Assembly: GCA_030612345.1 (NCBI GenBank)
Contig: JAUWOB010000022.1
Span: 1 to 9,696, forward strand
Direction of reading: 5' to 3'
Length of the DNA: 9,696 nucleotides
Origin: Dehalococcoidia bacterium
GTDB taxonomy: Bacteria > Chloroflexota > Dehalococcoidia > GIF9 > AB-539-J10
Position numbers and translations under genes: made by a program. Below, piece by piece: positions 6,394-9,696 of this stretch. Each line of letters starts with the position of its first letter. Position 1 is the stretch's first letter. Below the pieces are notes generated by a model. That model had not been told where the DNA came from and ran no database searches. It was given only the letters and a program-made list of their open reading frames with translations.

Positions 6394-6906
6394 TTACATT
6401 TTGCCCTTGCCAATGGCAAGTTCGCCGGGCATGGAGAACTTCTCCTTCAGAGCTAGTGCGACGTGGTCGGGGACCATGCCTTCGAGACAGCCCCCCAACT
6501 TGGCCACTTCCTTTATCAGCGTAGAACTGAGAAACTGATACTGAGAGCTGGTCATGAGGCAAAGCAGCTCAATGTCCGGCGCCAGCTTTCTGTTCATCAG
6601 CGCCATTTCAAACTCACGTTCGAAGTCGGAATTCGCTCGCAGACCTCGAATCATAAGCCTACCTCCAATTTGCCGTATGAAGTCCACGGTTAGCCCTTTG
6701 AAAGCTTTGGCCTGGACATTGGGCAACCCGGTTATCGCCTCTTGTACTAACCTGACCCTCTGCTCCAGCGGGAAAAGCGGCTGTTTGGCAGAGTTCTCAT
6801 AGATACCGACAGTCAACTCGTCGACCAGCGATGCTGCCCGTTCAACAATGTCCATGTGTCCGCAGGTCAGCGGGTCGAAGGTACCTGGATAGACTGCTAC
6901 TACCAT
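6394..6906 (-). CDS. coaD: Phosphopantetheine adenylyltransferase
   Basis: Catalyses the penultimate step of coenzyme A synthesis, joining AMP from ATP to 4'-phosphopantetheine to give dephospho-CoA and pyrophosphate. It has 170 residues, slightly longer than the common length of about 160. The nucleotidyltransferase motif TFDPLTCGH is at the N-terminus, with a cysteine where many homologues have asparagine. The family signatures RGLRANSDFEREFEMALMN in the middle and SSTLIKEVAKLGG toward the C-terminus are present. The start codon follows the rsmD stop after two bases, and a perfect ribosome binding site sits in the end of rsmD, so translation of the two is probably coupled. The rsmD-coaD pairing is common in bacteria. 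Confidence 0.97.
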   Translation of the reverse strand: MVVAVYPGTFDPLTCGHMDIVERAASLVDELTVGIYENSAKQPLFPLEQRVRLVQEAITGLPNVQAKAFKGLTVDFIRQIGGRLMIRGLRANSDFEREFEMALMNRKLAPDIELLCLMTSSQYQFLSSTLIKEVAKLGGCLEGMVPDHVALALKEKFSMPGELAIGKGKM

Positions 6907-6908
6907 AG

Positions 6909-7457
6909 CTAAACCTCCTTTTGGTATATAGAGATGAAAGTGTCGCCGTAGCGACGCTGCTTCACCAGACGAAGACCGTCATAGAGGGAATCTAAGGGCA
7001 TGCGGTTTGCGTGGCAAAGCACGATTGTCGAGTCTTGCGCAGGCAATTTCGACCTGGCTAGATTACTCAGCAGACTGCCTGCAGAAGGGTCAGAATAGGG
7101 CGGGTCCATGAAGATGATATCGTAACTGCTGTCAAGGAAGGATAGCGCCTTGTTCACAGTACAGCAGTAAACGTGGGCCCGCTGCAACTCGCCTGTTGTT
7201 TCTAAGTTGGCTCTAATAATGTCGCAGCAGCTTCTTCTGTGGTCAACGAAATCGACCCATTCTGCCCTGCGGCTCAGAGCTTCAATACCCAGGGCACCGC
7301 TGCCGGCGTACAAGTCGAGAACCCGGCTCCAATTGGTAGGCCTGTTCTCCAGGAGAGAGAATATGGCGCGCTTCACCACGCCGGTTGTAGGTCTGATGGA
7401 GCGCCTGGGCAGGGTTTTCAACCGAGTTCCCCTTACTTTGCCGCCAGTGACTCGCAT
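6909..7457 (-). CDS. rsmD: 16S rRNA (guanine-N2)-methyltransferase RsmD
   Basis: Methylates the N2 of one guanine of 16S rRNA (G966 in E. coli numbering) using S-adenosylmethionine, during small-subunit assembly. From the ATG at 7457 the protein has 182 residues, normal for RsmD. It begins MRVTGGKVRGTRL, like family members that start MRVIxGxxxGRxL. The RPTTGVVKRAIFSLL segment (22-36) precedes motif I, VLDLYAGSGALGI (46-58), and the catalytic DPPY motif is at 118-121. A GTG at 7466 is also open, but it lies within the ribosome binding site AAGGGTGA (7470 down to 7463), which is correctly spaced for the ATG. First gene of the leftward operon, followed two bases later by coaD. Confidence 0.93.
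   Translation of the reverse strand: MRVTGGKVRGTRLKTLPRRSIRPTTGVVKRAIFSLLENRPTNWSRVLDLYAGSGALGIEALSRRAEWVDFVDHRRSCCDIIRANLETTGELQRAHVYCCTVNKALSFLDSSYDIIFMDPPYSDPSAGSLLSNLARSKLPAQDSTIVLCHANRMPLDSLYDGLRLVKQRRYGDTFISIYQKEV
6913..6920 (-). promoter_or_regulatory. Shine-Dalgarno site of coaD
   Basis: AAGGAGGT on the minus strand lies six bases before the coaD ATG and inside the last codons of rsmD. It supports the assigned start and tight operon coupling. Confidence 0.85.
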
Positions 7458-7492
7458 CTCTATCACCCTTCACGATAATTCTGTGATATCAT

Positions 7493-7522
7493 AGTATATT
7501 ACCATATTGTCGGGTAGTTCAA
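7493..7522 (-). promoter_or_regulatory. Predicted sigma70-type promoter of rsmD-coaD-ferredoxin
   Basis: On the minus strand a -35-like TTGAAC (7522 down to 7517) is followed after 18 bases by a -10-like TATACT (7498 down to 7493). Transcription would start near 7486, giving a leader of about 30 bases that contains the rsmD ribosome binding site. Confidence 0.5.
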
Positions 7523-7536
7523 GTAAGGCAGGCCGG

Positions 7537-7565
7537 TTGACTGGACGCATGGTATGTTCTATACT
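7537..7565 (+). promoter_or_regulatory. Predicted sigma70-type promoter of clpC
   Basis: TTGACT (7537-7542) is followed by a 17-base spacer and TATACT (7560-7565), one mismatch from consensus in each hexamer and with ideal spacing. Transcription would start near 7572, giving a leader of only about 20 bases. Its -35 lies 14 bases from the -35 of the divergent rsmD promoter. I see no CIRCE element and no paired CtsR heptads, so heat-shock control of the Bacillus kind is not evident. Confidence 0.65.
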
Positions 7566-7593
7566 CTAGGTCAAGAGCGGGGATACGATTGAA

Positions 7594-9696
7594 ATGAGCA
7601 CGGGATTCGAGAGATTTTCTGAAGGAGCTCGCAAGGTGCTGACTCGGGCTCAAGGAGAGGCACAGCGCCTGGGCCACAGTTACATCGATACTGAACACAT
7701 GTTATTGGGGATAGCGGGCGAGGATTCTGGGGTTACCTCCAAAGTCCTAAGCAATTTGGGTATCTCGACGAGCAAAATCCAGGCGGCCGTTGAATTCGTT
7801 ATCGGAAAAGGAGAAGGTCGGGCTACCAGTGGCGACGTTGACCTGGCTCCCCGGGCCAAGAGAGCTATCGAGTTCGCGGTCGATGAGGCGCGGCGTCTGA
7901 ATTCCAGCTATATAGGTGTTGAGCACCTTCTGCTTGGCTTGCTGCGGGAAAGCGAAGGCGTGGCTTCCAGTGTTCTGGAGAGCTTTGGTATAACCCTGGA
8001 GCGAGCGCGTGATGAGGTCAGCCGGGTTGTTAGACAGGAGGCCGTGCGGTCTCGGACCACGGGTCGGGCCACCTCCCGCACGCCGACCTTAGATCAACTC
8101 GGTACGGACTTAACCGCCCTGGCCCGGGCGGATAAGCTTGACCCGATTATCGGACGTCACAAAGAGATTGAGCGGATAATCCAGATTCTGAGTCGCCGCA
8201 CTAAGAACAATCCTGCGCTTATCGGCGAAGCGGGTGTAGGTAAGACAGCGATTATCGAAGGATTAGCCCAACGCATAGTGGCTGGAGAGGTGCCTGAGGT
8301 ATTACAGGGCAAGAGAATAGTGGCATTAGATATGGGTGCGCTGGTGGCGGGAACGAAATACCGTGGTGAATTTGAGGAGAGGCTGAAGAGGGTCATTGAG
8401 GAAGAGAAAAGCGCAGGCAATTGCATCCTGTTTATCGATGAAATGCAGACTATTGTCGGCGCTGGAGCAGCCGAAGGCGCGGTGGACGCGTCGAATCTTC
8501 TCAAGCCGGCGTTATCGCGTGGCGAGATACAGTGTATCGGTGCCACTACTCTGGACGACTATCGGAAGTACGTGGAGAGAGACCCGGCTCTGGAGCGCCG
8601 GTTCCAGCCTGTCCTGGTAGCCGAACCTACTGTGGAAGAAACACTGGAGATATTGCGGGGTATCAAGCATAGATACGAAGAGTTCCACCAACTGGACATA
8701 AGCGATGAGGCCTTGCAGACAGCCGCTCCGCTGGCTACCAGATATATAGCCGATCGATTTTTGCCTGATAAGGCTATCGATCTGATCGACGAAGCTAGCT
8801 CCCGCGTGCGTATCAAACGAGGCAGCGCCCCCATCGGTTTGGCCGAGGCAAGGCGCGCTCTGGAAACTGTGCGCAAGGAGAAAGAAACAGCTATTGCTGG
8901 CCAGCAGTATGAGTATTCCGGTGAGTTGCGTGATCGTGAGCTTCAACTAACAGAGAAGATCCAGGTCATGGAGAAGGAGTGGCGGGTTAAGCAGGAGCAG
9001 GGTCGGCCTGTGGTTACCTCGGAGGATATTGCCGAGGTAGCCAGCATGTGGACGGGCATACCTGTGGTAAAGTTGACTATCGATGAAACCAGCCGCCTTT
9101 TGCAGATGGAGGAGGCTCTACATCGCCGTATCATTGGCCAGGATGAGGCCATAAATACGGTGGCTAAAGCGGTAAGGAGGGCTCGAGCTGGGTTAAAAGA
9201 CCCGAGGCGTCCCATCGGTGTCTTCATCTTTTTGGGTCCCACTGGAGTGGGTAAAACTGAATTGGCAAGGGCCTTGGCCGAGTTCATGTTTGGTGACGAA
9301 GATGCTTTGGTCAGGCTCGACATGTCGGAGTTCATGGAGCGTCACACTGTAGCTCGTTTAGTTGGAGCACCACCAGGTTATATTGGTTATGAGGAAGGCG
9401 GTCAATTAACTGAGGCAGTAAGGCGGAAGTCCTATTGTGCTATTCTTCTCGATGAAATTGAAAAGGCTCATGAAGAGGTATTCAATATCTTGCTCCAGAT
9501 TTTTGATGATGGTCATTTGACCGATGCCAAAGGGCGCAGGGTTGATTTTCGTAATAGCATCATAGTCATGACCAGCAATGTCGGTGCCGAGCTTATTAAG
9601 CGTGATATGACCCTCGGTTTTGATGCTCATGTCGAGGGCGAGGGAAAACAGCAGATGGAGTACGGGAAAATGAAGAAACAAGTGCTCGACAAGATG
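7594..9696 (+). CDS. clpC: AAA+ unfoldase ClpC, ClpP partner (3' end beyond window)
   Basis: ATP-driven ring unfoldase that feeds proteins to the ClpP peptidase. 701 residues are in the window; about 110 more are expected. The Clp N-domain double repeat covers about 1-145. D1 has Walker A GEAGVGKT (211-218), pore-loop Y256 (KYRG), Walker B FIDE (280-283) and the arginine-finger region LERRF (333-337). A UVR-type coiled segment lies at about 433-468, which is typical of ClpC and absent from ClpB. D2 has Walker A GPTGVGKT (548-555), pore loop GYIG (595-598) and Walker B LLDE (618-621). The tripeptide LGF (674-676) sits where ClpC and ClpA carry the ClpP-docking loop. The start ATG follows an in-frame stop at 7567-7569 and matches the usual ClpC beginning; the ribosome binding site (GGGGA, 7579-7583) is modest. 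No ctsR, mcsA or mcsB gene precedes it, unlike the Firmicutes operon. Confidence 0.96.
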   Translation, partial: MSTGFERFSEGARKVLTRAQGEAQRLGHSYIDTEHMLLGIAGEDSGVTSKVLSNLGISTSKIQAAVEFVIGKGEGRATSGDVDLAPRAKRAIEFAVDEARRLNSSYIGVEHLLLGLLRESEGVASSVLESFGITLERARDEVSRVVRQEAVRSRTTGRATSRTPTLDQLGTDLTALARADKLDPIIGRHKEIERIIQILSRRTKNNPALIGEAGVGKTAIIEGLAQRIVAGEVPEVLQGKRIVALDMGALVAGTKYRGEFEERLKRVIEEEKSAGNCILFIDEMQTIVGAGAAEGAVDASNLLKPALSRGEIQCIGATTLDDYRKYVERDPALERRFQPVLVAEPTVEETLEILRGIKHRYEEFHQLDISDEALQTAAPLATRYIADRFLPDKAIDLIDEASSRVRIKRGSAPIGLAEARRALETVRKEKETAIAGQQYEYSGELRDRELQLTEKIQVMEKEWRVKQEQGRPVVTSEDIAEVASMWTGIPVVKLTIDETSRLLQMEEALHRRIIGQDEAINTVAKAVRRARAGLKDPRRPIGVFIFLGPTGVGKTELARALAEFMFGDEDALVRLDMSEFMERHTVARLVGAPPGYIGYEEGGQLTEAVRRKSYCAILLDEIEKAHEEVFNILLQIFDDGHLTDAKGRRVDFRNSIIVMTSNVGAELIKRDMTLGFDAHVEGEGKQQMEYGKMKKQVLDKM

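Noticed and set aside
7569..7575. AGGTCAA as a CtsR operator before clpC
   Set aside because: CtsR sites need two heptads in tandem; only one is present.

Overview
The window looks like a chromosomal housekeeping segment from a bacterium, most likely of the phylum Chloroflexota and perhaps Dehalococcoidia. That placement is an inference. It rests on the leucyl-tRNA synthetase signature (HIGH box followed by WYAMAPSD), the leuS-proC tandem, a stand-alone clpC divergent from rsmD-coaD, and a YfhL-type ferredoxin. No marker such as rRNA is present to settle it.

Layout. Bases 1-679 hold no convincing protein gene, but they carry an unusual run of strong inverted repeats. These could be a structured RNA or a decayed element. 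From 680 to 5946 four genes read rightward with gaps of 13-38 bases and could form one transcription unit: leuS, proC, a class I methyltransferase with an N-terminal zinc ribbon, and a radical SAM enzyme with a shortened SPASM-like C-terminus. The last two have no recognised product and are the most interesting coding content. A 145-base convergent gap (5947-6091) separates them from a leftward operon of rsmD (16S rRNA guanine-N2 methyltransferase), coaD (phosphopantetheine adenylyltransferase) and a small 2[4Fe-4S] ferredoxin gene. From 7594 the AAA+ unfoldase gene clpC reads rightward and runs off the window end after 701 codons.

Regulation. The 136 bases between the rsmD and clpC start codons hold two back-to-back sigma70-type promoters. 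The clpC promoter (TTGACT, 17 bases, TATACT) is close to consensus. proC, coaD and the ferredoxin gene have strong Shine-Dalgarno sites. The ferredoxin site is partly buried in a small hairpin. No rho-independent terminator with a proper U-tract was found at either operon end.

Functional theme. Most genes serve translation (leuS, rsmD), proline and coenzyme A synthesis (proC, coaD), electron transfer (ferredoxin) and proteolysis (clpC). The methyltransferase/radical SAM pair may act together on an unknown metabolite, lipid or sugar. There is no mobile element, CRISPR array, tRNA or rRNA in the window.
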